Positions 24,801-32,993 of a DNA stretch of 64,000 nt are shown here, one piece after another (the stretch's first letter is position 1; each line of letters starts with the position of its first letter). Location of the stretch: contig JAKQOG010000108.1 of assembly GCA_029565395.1 (NCBI GenBank), positions 62,001 to 126,000 of the forward strand. Reading direction: 5' to 3'. The notes beneath the pieces are model-generated. The model searched no databases. It was not told where the DNA came from and worked only from the letters and a program-made list of their open reading frames with translations. The translations under genes were made by a program, and so were the position numbers. This DNA comes from Candidatus Hydrogenedentota bacterium. Lineage in GTDB: Bacteria > Hydrogenedentota > Hydrogenedentia > Hydrogenedentales > CAILVY01.

Positions 24801-26934
24801 CCCGCGCGCCAAACAGGGTGTTTTGGTTGTTCTGTCATTTAAGATTTCTGAAACGCTTCCCCAGAATCCCGATGTGAAGGTGAACGCACACCCCGCTACA
24901 TTTGTAAACATGTCAGGATTGGATTGTTGGTATTCCTATCTTGTTCAGCCCAGCGACCCTGAAGGGGCGGCAGCCATCAGCTTTATCGGCGTGGATTCGG
25001 CCGGAAATACCGGCACCTACGCGGATGTGACCGCATTAACCATTGACAATACACCACCCACATTCATCTCTTTTGCGGCTAATCCATCTCTTGCCAAAGA
25101 AAATACCCCCGTAACCATCACCTTCACGGCTTCCGAAACGCTGCTTCAGAATCCTGATGTCAATATAAATGGCCACACAGCCTCATTTGTCAGTTCGGAT
25201 GCACATCAATTCACTTACAATTATCTCGTAACATCCGCGGATGCTGATGGCAACGCGTTAATAACCGTTTCGGGAACGGATATCGCTGAGAATCTTGGGT
25301 CCGGAAGCAATTCCGATGTGCTCACCGTGGACAAGACACCCCCGAGCTTCCTGGATTTTTCAGCCAATCCCAATCGTGTCAATACCGGCGATGTTACCGA
25401 AATCTATTTTACCGCTTCAGAAATCCTGGCCGATACGCCTGTAGTGACGGTCAACGATGAACCGGCTACGTATATTGACAATAGCGGCCTCAACTATCGC
25501 TATAACTACACGATACTATCTTCGGATGAAGAAGGGATGGCCGTTATCAGTGTCATGGCCTCGGATGTGGCGGGGAACACCGGGACTACCATCAACAACG
25601 ATACACTTTACGTAGACCGGACACCGCCGGTGTTCAGCGAATTTGTGTCTGATCCCCCCTCAGCCAAAGATTGGGGTGTCGTGCATATCTCCTTCACCGC
25701 ATCAGAACTGCTGAGCGAGCCGCCTATGGTCATGGTAAATGGGCATCTGGCTGAATTCGCCAGCAACGCCGATCTTCTCTATACCTTTATTTACACCGTC
25801 GTTGCTTCAGATCCCGAAGGCGATGCCACTATTGTGGTATCCGGCGCCGATACGGTGGGCAACAGCGGAGAGAGCACCAACGTTACCGCCCTGGACATAG
25901 ACCGCACACCGCCCTTGGTTACGATCAGCAGCCTTGTTACGAACGACACCTCCCCGGCATTGTCTGGAACTATCAACGAGCCTACGTCGGAAATTCATCT
26001 GATTCTGGCTGGACAAGATCCGCCGATTGTGAACAATGGCGATGGAACCTGGACGCTGGCGGATGATTTGCTCGATCCATTAGGCCAAGGCGTGCACGAT
26101 ATCCCGGTGCAGGCGGTGGATATTGCGGGCAACGTAGGAACGTATGCGGGAATCGGCGCACTAATCATTGACATCACACCCCCCGTGGTAACAATGAACG
26201 GCGATGCTGAAATGACGATTTCGGTGTTCGACACCTTCAGTGATCCGGGCGCTTCCGTAACGGACAACCTGGATCCTTCCGTGACCGTTGTCACCTTGGG
26301 CACGGTGAATACCTTGGTGGTAGGGGAGTATACACTGACCTATACGGCACGGGACGAAGCGGGCAATGACGCCATACCTCCAACGCGAACGGTACAGGTG
26401 GTGGATCTTACACCGCCAGTGCTCACCCTGCTGGGGGATAATCCCTTAACGGTTAATACCGGGGAGGCTTACGTTGATCCCGGCGCCATGGCACAAGATA
26501 ATTACGATGGCGATATCTCAGATCAAATCGTGGTTACAGGATTGCCTATAGACACCGCTCTTCCGGGAGAATACACCCTCTACTACAACGTGGCGGATTC
26601 CAGCGGCAACGCCGCCGAGGAAATCACGCGCACCGTACTCGTGGTTCTAGGCACCCACAGTGCCGATCCGGATGGTGATGGTATTATCAGTCTGTCTGAG
26701 TTGCTGCGTGTAATCCAGTTTTATAATTCAAACGGAATCCATTGCCAAGACGGAACAGAAGACGGTTACGCACCAGGAGCCGGTGATCAAAGCTGTATCC
26801 CCCATCACAGCGATTACAATCCGCAGGATTGGCGAATAAATCTTTCGGAGGTGCTGCGTATGATCCAGTTCTTCAATTCCAGTGGATATCACCCCTGTGA
26901 GGGAAGCGAAGACGGCTTTTGCCCGGGACTTTAA
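21850..26934 (+). CDS. Giant secreted protein: InlB repeat, kelch repeats, nine or more Ig-like repeats, dockerin-like C-terminus
   Basis: A 1694-aa exported protein; the ATG at 21850 follows AAGGAGAGG and gives a clean Sec signal ending in GDVFA. Order: a jelly-roll-like domain (about 40-230), an InlB-type repeat (LYLSAIPESGEAFLNWTG...), kelch-type beta-propeller repeats (MWVVGG, LLWIVGG, RLFVLGG, RLWLTGG, QLWLMGG; about 300-590), then about nine tandem Ig-like repeats of roughly 95 residues. Each Ig-like repeat carries FTASETL, VTVNGxPA, YTYTYTV and VDxTPP. Two DUF5011-type repeats (GEYTLTYTARDEAGN) follow. The C-terminal 90 residues form the dockerin-like module with EF-hand loop DPDGDGIISLSE. 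No EGE linker. Probably cell-surface adhesion or carbohydrate contact; no catalytic site seen. Confidence 0.88.
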   Translation: MKTLRCGRSLNNKGPFIRVALVTMGFLLSLWSGDVFADYTLTTTVDGPGRVTSAGWLYDDFADGDINGWSCWSGSTWTVVNGAVTRTSSGGALGRSQLVGDIEVRYSFMYTESPDASYIELTCRIRDIDASPAQRIWIQAYADRIRIREDYDGAEHFLATNMSVSHVPNVWYDIYIKCLGTHIEVWRAEHGQPLELVLSSDAIHLQQTQYFSMALGQNVNGFFDNIEVHPNTYADGTSLYLSAIPESGEAFLNWTGSVESESDPIKVEMTQDMNLTAHFGTPESANLQWMQAAPAAPWSARTGASGAVYDGKMWVVGGDDGSLKNDVWSSTDGAHWTQVLANAPFTPRRSAAAIVHNSLLWIVGGLDGPDETDIASDIWNTPDGENWNQVATTLLFASGGPYLPSSNWEWFDRTYTVFMDKIWDFGGGYRSGYSLTVMDTPWYTANGTSWTNTGASFGLGKQGHAATGHAGRLFVLGGTDDEGNTDDPICYSEDGAVWSQTDGLFPVKENALQGRLDHRVTSFGHRLWLTGGMVEAALLNDVWRSNDGITWAQDTAEAPWSPRKNHLLMSFEGQLWLMGGETGSGLLNDVWYLGYPFTNISATPSAAGPGTTVSISFDTSVELTEVPVITVNNHAATYASLSGSTYTYSYTVQESDPDGAAVIQLLGEWENGMVGPQYNDTAFYIDATPPEFITVSCVPSIAEEGNNVLITFAASESLTGNPSVTVNGNPAVFESNDGLNYTYSYTVLSSDGEGYALIAISGVDLFGNNGASENNDALNVDNTPPVISSITATPDTVGSGGITTIRFTASELLMDGAAVTVNGNPALFVGENAMVYTYTYTVLETDPNGYALIAVAATDLIGHPGEQSSDSALYIDKDLPAITSFDVAPSMAKTGTSVNIMFIVSETLSENPIVTVNGHLASIAESRNLDYTYNYTVTGSDPDGPAAIHVVLNDLSGNTGTYDSTDTLTVDNTPPSFNTVAAIPPRAKQGVLVVLSFKISETLPQNPDVKVNAHPATFVNMSGLDCWYSYLVQPSDPEGAAAISFIGVDSAGNTGTYADVTALTIDNTPPTFISFAANPSLAKENTPVTITFTASETLLQNPDVNINGHTASFVSSDAHQFTYNYLVTSADADGNALITVSGTDIAENLGSGSNSDVLTVDKTPPSFLDFSANPNRVNTGDVTEIYFTASEILADTPVVTVNDEPATYIDNSGLNYRYNYTILSSDEEGMAVISVMASDVAGNTGTTINNDTLYVDRTPPVFSEFVSDPPSAKDWGVVHISFTASELLSEPPMVMVNGHLAEFASNADLLYTFIYTVVASDPEGDATIVVSGADTVGNSGESTNVTALDIDRTPPLVTISSLVTNDTSPALSGTINEPTSEIHLILAGQDPPIVNNGDGTWTLADDLLDPLGQGVHDIPVQAVDIAGNVGTYAGIGALIIDITPPVVTMNGDAEMTISVFDTFSDPGASVTDNLDPSVTVVTLGTVNTLVVGEYTLTYTARDEAGNDAIPPTRTVQVVDLTPPVLTLLGDNPLTVNTGEAYVDPGAMAQDNYDGDISDQIVVTGLPIDTALPGEYTLYYNVADSSGNAAEEITRTVLVVLGTHSADPDGDGIISLSELLRVIQFYNSNGIHCQDGTEDGYAPGAGDQSCIPHHSDYNPQDWRINLSEVLRMIQFFNSSGYHPCEGSEDGFCPGL

Positions 26935-27273
26935 TGCTTCTCCCATATATTTTCCCAGGGGATTTCCAACAGAAGAGGAGAATTGCGTTCTATCAAACGC
27001 TCGATCAAAGAATCGCGCGTCAGGGGAGCGCGACATTCTATGAAAACAAAGCCAATGTGCGTTTGATCGTCCAGGCAATAAACTTCGAGTATGAAGGGGG
27101 TGTGCTGAATCCGCCTGCGTACAATTTTTGCCGGTGCAGCATGGTATACTTCGGCGTTACGCCTGCTATGCTTCGCAAGTGTACGGAAGACGGGTTGCCG
27201 GGCAGTTGACAGCCAGATTTTTAAAAACGCTAAACATGTCTTCACATTGGGAAATGGAAAGGAGATTCACGGC
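26935..27273. other. Intergenic region with possible extended -10 promoter and an ambiguous minus-strand ORF
   Basis: TGGTATACT at 27142-27150 fits an extended -10 element for the downstream oxidoreductase. TTGACA at 27206 has no good -10 partner. The minus strand stays open from 27245 (GTG) to 26931; its last 60 codons look protein-like (FVFIECRAPLTRDSLIERL) but the start region does not. It may be a decayed gene fragment; I cannot support it as a gene. Confidence 0.3.
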
Positions 27274-28377
27274 ATGCCGGTTATACGAACAAGTGAACAG
27301 GCGCTGGAGGTGGGAAACAAACCGCTTCGTTACGTTCAGATTGGCATTGGGGGGTGGGGTCAGCATTGGTACACGGAGGTGTTGCCCCGCTTGCGTGCGC
27401 TTGGGCTGGCGGAGGCGGTTGCCGCGGTTGATATCAATCCGGAGGTTTTGCGGGCGGCGAAGGAGAACCTGAGTCTGTGGGATGATCAATTGTATACGGA
27501 TGCCGCCGAAGCGGTGGCCGCCACACGGCCTGATTTCGTTATTATCGTCGTGCCTCCCGCCAAACACGAAGCGATGGTGGATATCGCTGTCGAACACAAA
27601 TGCCATATTTTGAGTGAGAAGCCGATTGCCGACACCATGGCTGCCTGTGTTCGTATCCATAAGAAGGTAACAGCCGCCGGCCTGAAAATGGCCGTGACCA
27701 TGAGCCATCGTTTTGATCAGGATAAGCAGTCTCTTGAACAGTCCGTTAAGAGCGGGAAATACGGGCCGTTGAACTACATTGTGCACCGGTTTACACACAA
27801 TTGCCGGGAATTTGGAAGCTGGGGGGTCGCCTTCCGCCACCAGATTCCCGATCCGCTGTTGATTGAGGGTGCCGTACACCATTTCGATTGTTTGCGCGCC
27901 ATTTCAAACGCTAATGCCAAGGTCGTGTATGCCGTGGCGTGGAATCCTCCGTGGGGCGAGTACGCCGGGGATTCTACGGCTTTGGTGACAATTATGATGG
28001 AGAATGGGGTGAAGTGTTTTTACGAAGGCGCCAAAGCCAACGCCAGTACATTAAACGGATGGGAAAATGATTACATCCGCGCCGAATGCCGCGACGGTAC
28101 TCTCGAGTTGGATCAGCGGCGTCTCCACGTGTTACACGGCCCGGCGTGGGAGGCGCCCGCTTCAGAAGAATTGTCTTTGCTGGAGCAACCCGTTTGGAAG
28201 AATGCCTGGCTTGCGGAACTGTTCGTTCACTGGTTGAATGGCGGTGATGCGCCGCCCAACATCCTGGAGGATAACCTCCAGTGTGCCGCGCTGCTTTTTG
28301 CAGCGATTGAATCCGCGCACACGCGTCAACCGGTGGATGTTTCCGCCTTTTTGGCGCGCCACTTGGGCAATGACTGA
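27274..28377 (+). CDS. Gfo/Idh/MocA-family NAD(P)-dependent oxidoreductase
   Basis: A 367-aa cytosolic enzyme; ATG 27274 has AAAGGAG nine nt upstream, better than the TTG at 27247. The Rossmann fold begins VQIGIGGWGQHW (about 25-36) and the characteristic EKP motif is in ILSEKPIA (about 120). The C-terminal alpha/beta domain has EGAVHHFDCLRAI, corresponding to the usual GG-x-HxxD substrate-binding helix. Such enzymes oxidise or reduce sugars, inositols or their derivatives. No specific substrate can be assigned. It is monocistronic, followed by a convergent small gene. Confidence 0.9.
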   Translation: MPVIRTSEQALEVGNKPLRYVQIGIGGWGQHWYTEVLPRLRALGLAEAVAAVDINPEVLRAAKENLSLWDDQLYTDAAEAVAATRPDFVIIVVPPAKHEAMVDIAVEHKCHILSEKPIADTMAACVRIHKKVTAAGLKMAVTMSHRFDQDKQSLEQSVKSGKYGPLNYIVHRFTHNCREFGSWGVAFRHQIPDPLLIEGAVHHFDCLRAISNANAKVVYAVAWNPPWGEYAGDSTALVTIMMENGVKCFYEGAKANASTLNGWENDYIRAECRDGTLELDQRRLHVLHGPAWEAPASEELSLLEQPVWKNAWLAELFVHWLNGGDAPPNILEDNLQCAALLFAAIESAHTRQPVDVSAFLARHLGND

Positions 28378-28447
28378 GCCCTGTGAAATTTTGGTTGCCG
28401 GACTACAGGAGGATTCCCGCGGCCCGGCAACCAACAATATCCGGGAA

Positions 28448-28645
28448 TCATGTTTCGGACACGGTTTGTCCGCAAAAATCACAAATCTTGATTTTTACCA
28501 AAGCTATGCTGAGCCACATGGGGAGCCAGAGCCCCAGAGTGCAGATGGTGCGCAAGAATTCTTTTTTGTGATCGACATTTTTTATGTGAAATGGGACGTT
28601 TTTCTTGCAAATGGTGCAATAACAGGTGTTCTGAGGGGTCTCCAT
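28448..28645 (-). CDS. Small zinc-ribbon membrane protein (LITAF-like arrangement)
   Basis: A 65-aa protein. ATG 28645 has AAAGGAAAG 4-12 nt upstream; an in-frame upstream ATG would add 20 non-conserved-looking residues. CTIC near the N-terminus and CDFC near the C-terminus flank a hydrophobic segment (TLGLWLPMWLSIALV), as in proteins where two CxxC knuckles join a zinc site at the membrane surface. Function unknown. It is the last of three minus-strand genes starting at 30075. Confidence 0.6.
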   Translation of the reverse strand: METPQNTCYCTICKKNVPFHIKNVDHKKEFLRTICTLGLWLPMWLSIALVKIKICDFCGQTVSET

Positions 28646-28808
28646 AATCTTTCCTTTCGTGATGCCGTGCCTGACCGAAGTTGCGGATGAGGCGCGGCGA
28701 AACATTCTTTTCCAGCGTTATTTGTGGGGAGGGTTGAATACGGAAGAAGCTGCCACGCCCTGGTTGGGCGGGAAGTTTAACCGGTTTCGTGCAGAAAAAA
28801 GAATCGGC

Positions 28809-29174
28809 TCATAGAAGGAGAGCGTGTTGGAGAAGACGCAAAGGCCGTGATGGCGCCGAAGCGGCGGCGCTATCGATCGGCAATAGCCGGGCATAGGAAT
28901 CATTCCAGATCCTGGCCCAGGCTGGGCTGCTCACCGATGAGGTGAAGGTGAAGCGGAATCCCGTATCGCGGGAGCCATTTCCCCACTGGACCACCTCGGC
29001 GGTTTCGCACGCGGTGTCGTGCAACTGTGCGCCCCTCTCTGTTTCATCGAGGGTCTTGTCTGAAGAAACCACATGAAACGGAAGCACAATCAGTGCGGCG
29101 ACGCACATCGCCACCGTCAAACGGAGCATATTCTGCATCCGGCGGAGAAACCCATAGGTATGTTCAGGATTCAT
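28809..29174 (-). CDS. Hypothetical small secreted protein
   Basis: A 121-aa ORF with a hydrophobic segment (MLRLTVAMCVAALIVLPF, about residues 16-33) resembling a signal peptide, then a polar region without recognised motif. On the minus strand TTGCAG-N17-TAAAAT lies so close that the transcript would begin at about the first ATG. The last 20 residues look random. Same strand and 73 bp after the hydrolase gene. It could be a spurious ORF. Confidence 0.33.
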   Translation of the reverse strand: MNPEHTYGFLRRMQNMLRLTVAMCVAALIVLPFHVVSSDKTLDETERGAQLHDTACETAEVVQWGNGSRDTGFRFTFTSSVSSPAWARIWNDSYARLLPIDSAAASAPSRPLRLLQHALLL

Positions 29175-29247
29175 GCTTATATTTTACCCGAACATGCGCC
29201 CGGCTGCAATTGGTGGAATTAAATAGGATCATATTAAACAGGGCGGA

Positions 29248-30075
29248 TCATGGCGCTGTTGTAGACGGAGGGGTGGCCGGGGATGGAGTGAGAATGAATT
29301 CCAGGGCTGCTTTGGCGTCCTCGTACGTCGTGGAATGACCGCCTTCTGCGCGGTACAGCATCAAGGGGGGACGTCCCAGTTTTGTAAGGATCGCCGCCAA
29401 TCGCAAGACGCTGTGCGGCGGCACCAGGGTATCTTTGCCACCGGCCGTGAATGCCACCGGCATGGTGAACCGTTCCGGCCAGTATTCGGCGCTGCGATTT
29501 TTGTATTCGAGTGGAGCTTCCTGCTTGGTCTTCCCGAAGGATTCCCGGATGGCGTCCTGAAACTGATCATATTCGAGATGGTTCGCAGTGCCGTTCATTG
29601 CGGCCACGCCATGGATAAGATCCGGGTGCAAAGCGGTGAAAGTGAGCGCGGAACTGCCGCCCATCGACCCGCCACAGAGAAATACGTGGCGGATGCGGTA
29701 CTGCTTCTTGAGATCGCCGATGATCTGTACGAGGTCGGCTTCCGCTTTGGGCCCCATCCAGGAGGTTTTCGCGCGGTAATCCGGCGATACGAACAACATG
29801 CCATGTTGAATCGCAAAATCCCGCGTGGCGCGGCATTCATCCCTTGGGTCTTTGGCGAATTGCCAGCGGTCGGAGCCATGCCCATGCAGCGCGATCAAGG
29901 TGTCATGCTCCTGTGCGGGATCGAAGTCTTGCGGCAATCCCAGCACATAGGCTTGCGTGGTTTCGTCCACCGCCGCGGTGAATTGGACGTCCCGCAGTTC
30001 GAGTGCGTTCTCCCCGATAGCGTTAAAGGCGGACCAAACCATCCATCCAATCACTAGGAAACCACGTTTCCGCAT
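29248..30075 (-). CDS. Secreted alpha/beta hydrolase (esterase D/prolyl-oligopeptidase-like)
   Basis: A 275-aa protein with an N-terminal signal segment (about 4-20). The core is an alpha/beta hydrolase: ALHGHGSDRWQF (oxyanion region), nucleophile elbow GGSMGGSS (Ser about 134), acid residue in AGGKDTLVPP and His in EGGHSTTYED. The family includes feruloyl and acetylxylan esterases and phospholipase/carboxylesterase-type enzymes. AAGGTG lies 6 nt before the ATG. The substrate is unknown, but a role in removing acyl groups from polysaccharides fits the neighbouring glycosidases. Confidence 0.87.
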   Translation of the reverse strand: MRKRGFLVIGWMVWSAFNAIGENALELRDVQFTAAVDETTQAYVLGLPQDFDPAQEHDTLIALHGHGSDRWQFAKDPRDECRATRDFAIQHGMLFVSPDYRAKTSWMGPKAEADLVQIIGDLKKQYRIRHVFLCGGSMGGSSALTFTALHPDLIHGVAAMNGTANHLEYDQFQDAIRESFGKTKQEAPLEYKNRSAEYWPERFTMPVAFTAGGKDTLVPPHSVLRLAAILTKLGRPPLMLYRAEGGHSTTYEDAKAALEFILTPSPATPPSTTAP

Positions 30076-30360
30076 GCTATCACCTTATGAATATTTGCGT
30101 TTTCAGATACATACCAGAAAACAAATGTAATGGAGAAGCATGCCTTTTTCCAAATGGAGAAGCGGCTTGTTTCTTCACAATTTTTGTGCTAGGTTCTAAT
30201 CGAATCATAAAGTATTGGCGCAGTATAATTTAATTCGCTGCATTATTATTCAAACGCAGTGGAAAGTGGGTGGAAACCCGGGGCGCGGGGCAGGATTCAC
30301 GCGCCAAGGTGCAGTACATAGATGGGCCCACCGTGCGTGGTTGGTGTAAAGGAAAAAAGT

Positions 30361-32706
30361 ATGGGTGCAAAAACGATGGGAATCATAGGACGCAGTGTTC
30401 TTGGAGGCGTGTTGTTCCTCTGTCTGGCAATGAACGGACAGGCCACGGAAGATCCCGTGCCGCGGATTTTGCTGGTTGGCGACAGCTATGATGCGTTCTT
30501 GTGGGGATTCCGTTCTTTCAAAACCGTCTTGCCTGAGTTTCCGGGGCTGGAGCGTTTCCTTGAGGTGGGTTCGCGCACGGCGATCATGGGGGTCAAGAGT
30601 TGTGAATACAAACAAGCGGACTTTATTGCAGATGTAAGAGCTGAACTCGACCGGTATCCCACCATCGATATTGTGAATATCACATTGGGCCCAAATGATT
30701 TCCTGAGTGGCACGGTGAATGTGCTGCCCGAGGATCTTGGGCGGGAAGTGGATTGGGAGGATTTTCTCGACCACCCCGAATGGGATGAACAATGGCTGTT
30801 CGACGCAATTGCCGGTCATATCACGGAGTTGGTGGATGCCATTCTGGCGATGCGCCCAGACATACGCATCACGCTGTGCGGCACGGCGTATGGCAATCTT
30901 CCCGAGGACATGGCGGCGGAAATGGGCATTGATCTGCTTCGTTTTCAGACTGCTTGGGTGAACATGTACAGCGCCATTAAATCCATTATGGATACTCGAG
31001 ACCGGGTGTTCTTTGTGCATAATTTCGGGTTGCTCCAGCATCTCTATGGCGTGCCGGAGGCCGACCCGCCTATTGCACCGGGGGTGCTGCCCATGCCGGG
31101 AGGATATCCCGGCTATACCCCATATCCTGGCGGCGATCCGGCGCTCAATTGCCCATTGGACCTGTTGATCGATGATTTTGGGCATTTAACGGAACAGGGG
31201 TATATGGAAATCGCGCGCCGTTGCGTGAGTGAGTTTTTCCAAACCTGGCTCTCGTGGCCCAAAGCCCTGGAGATCCGCCAGACCGATGCGGCGGCGCCGC
31301 TGTATACGTATCAGGTCAGATTCAGCGAGGCGGTCACGGGTGTAGATGCAACCGATTTCGCGCCCGCCACCGTGGAATACGGCCCAGTACCCGGGGCGGC
31401 TATCGAATCCGTGACGGGAGCAGATGCGCTCTATACGGTGACGGTAAATATGAACGCGGAACCCGGTTCGCCCGTATTGCTGCTGCAGGATGACGACACG
31501 ATTATCGATGCGGATCTTAATCCCCTGGGTGGTCCAGGAGCGGGCAACGGCGATTTTTCCGCCAATGGTGTGTTCCCCTTTCAAGATCTTCTGTCCCCCG
31601 CGCCGGGGGATTTTGAGGCTGCGATGTGTGCGTTGCAGGAGTCCTATTATCCCTACCACCGCTATGCCGAAGGGTCCGTGACGGGGCTGTCCTTTGTCCC
31701 GGAAGAATGCGATATGAACGGCGGCGTGGACTTCGGTGAAGATCCCGTGGTCATTCTTGGCAATGGATATCTCGAAGCGTATGAATTTGCGTTGATCACG
31801 GCGTGTGTGAACGACCCTGCACTGGATCTTTCCGCAACGGGCGGCGTAACGCATGCCATTGTGGCGGAAGCCTGGGAAAACAACTATCAACATATGGTGG
31901 AAAACCTGGGTGGAACCGAGGGCCTTCCCATACGATTCCTTCCGGGCGCCGATACCATCCTGGCGGGATATATCACCTTGGGCGACCCCATTTCCTCCAT
32001 CCTGCCGATTCTGCTGATTTCCATGTTGAACCAGCAGCTTGGCGAGTTTATCCCCGGCCTTACCACCCCAAATCCCGCGGATTACATTCAGCTTGGCGAG
32101 CATATCGGGTATTCGGGGGATGCCGATGCGGACGGATTTACCAATGGTGAAGAATATCAGTACTTCGTCACCAGCGACGACTACGAAACCGGTAAAATGC
32201 AGTACATCGAGGCGGCATTGAATCCAAGCCGTTATCCTGGTTCGGAAGGAGAAGAGGAAGGAGTCATTGAAGGACAAACCGAGGGTGAAGGCGAAGGGAA
32301 TGCCGAGGGACAAATCGAAGGGATCGCGGAAGGGCAGACGGAGGGAGAGGGGGAAGGTATGCCCTCCGAAGGATCGCCGGAGGAAGGTGAAGGATTAACC
32401 GAAGGGGAAACAGTAATTTACACAGCAGACCAAAATGGCGACCACCAGATCAGCCTTTCGGAACTCCTCCGTGTAATCCAATTCTTCAATTCGAACGGTT
32501 TCCATTGCGAAACGGGTACGGAAGATGGTTTTGCGCCTGGCCCCGGCGATCAGGCCTGCGCCCCGCACGCCAGCGATTACAATCCCCAGGATTGGCAAAT
32601 AAGTCTGTCGGAACTTCTTCGCATCATTCAGTTCTTCAACTCGGGCGGGTATCACGCCTGCCCCGGCGAGGGTACCGAAGACGGCTTCTGTCCCGGAACG
32701 GCATAA
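30361..32706 (+). CDS. SGNH-hydrolase-like secreted protein with EGE linker and dockerin-like C-terminus
   Basis: A 781-aa protein. ATG 30361 follows AAAGGAAAAAAGT and starts a Sec signal ending near NGQATE; upstream codons to 30322 read as non-protein. The SGNH/GDSL signature is present: block I ILLVGDSYD (Ser about 42), block III LGPNDF (about 110) and block V DDFGHLT (Asp/His about 271-276). A beta-sandwich domain (about 300-400) and a helical region follow, with EF-hand-like DADADGFTNGEEY near 583. Then come a 55-residue Glu-Gly linker (VIEGQTEGEGEGNAEGQ type) and the dockerin-like module with loop DQNGDHQISLSE. Probably an extracellular carbohydrate esterase or lipase. Confidence 0.83.
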   Translation: MGAKTMGIIGRSVLGGVLFLCLAMNGQATEDPVPRILLVGDSYDAFLWGFRSFKTVLPEFPGLERFLEVGSRTAIMGVKSCEYKQADFIADVRAELDRYPTIDIVNITLGPNDFLSGTVNVLPEDLGREVDWEDFLDHPEWDEQWLFDAIAGHITELVDAILAMRPDIRITLCGTAYGNLPEDMAAEMGIDLLRFQTAWVNMYSAIKSIMDTRDRVFFVHNFGLLQHLYGVPEADPPIAPGVLPMPGGYPGYTPYPGGDPALNCPLDLLIDDFGHLTEQGYMEIARRCVSEFFQTWLSWPKALEIRQTDAAAPLYTYQVRFSEAVTGVDATDFAPATVEYGPVPGAAIESVTGADALYTVTVNMNAEPGSPVLLLQDDDTIIDADLNPLGGPGAGNGDFSANGVFPFQDLLSPAPGDFEAAMCALQESYYPYHRYAEGSVTGLSFVPEECDMNGGVDFGEDPVVILGNGYLEAYEFALITACVNDPALDLSATGGVTHAIVAEAWENNYQHMVENLGGTEGLPIRFLPGADTILAGYITLGDPISSILPILLISMLNQQLGEFIPGLTTPNPADYIQLGEHIGYSGDADADGFTNGEEYQYFVTSDDYETGKMQYIEAALNPSRYPGSEGEEEGVIEGQTEGEGEGNAEGQIEGIAEGQTEGEGEGMPSEGSPEEGEGLTEGETVIYTADQNGDHQISLSELLRVIQFFNSNGFHCETGTEDGFAPGPGDQACAPHASDYNPQDWQISLSELLRIIQFFNSGGYHACPGEGTEDGFCPGTA

Positions 32707-32993
32707 ACACACTAAAAAGCCGTTACCGGTGCTGTAAGATTCTGAACTTGCTTGCTCGTCTGTTTTCATTTTTCCACGAACATCAAAACAACGCCAGGAC
32801 ATTTCGATGGCAGGGCTGGGGCTATCCTGCCAAGCATGTGGAAATATGGAAGTTCTGTTATTGGAAATGCGATACTAGAACCCAGACAGAGTCATCTTGG
32901 GCGGAGAGGCAGGTGCTGCAGAGGATTCCTGCGCGCAATGGATGCCGGAGACGAATCCGCCTGGGGAATTGCCACAGTAAGGAGTACGTAGTT
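32707..32993 (+). other. Leader/intergenic region before the C25-like giant gene
   Basis: 287 bp with no convincing ORF. TGGCAGG (32808-32814) and CCTGCCA (32826-32832) form a 7-bp stem with an 11-nt loop, without a T-run. No clear sigma-70 promoter was found. AAGGAG at 32979-32984 is the ribosome binding site of the next gene. Confidence 0.4.

Noticed and set aside
26931-27245. Minus-strand 104-aa ORF
   Set aside because: Part of it looks protein-like but the start is GTG without ribosome binding site and no family is recognised; kept only as a remark on the intergenic region.
30129-30163. 11-bp direct repeat AATGGAGAAGC (24-bp period)
   Set aside because: Only two short copies in an AT-rich intergenic stretch; no associated feature.
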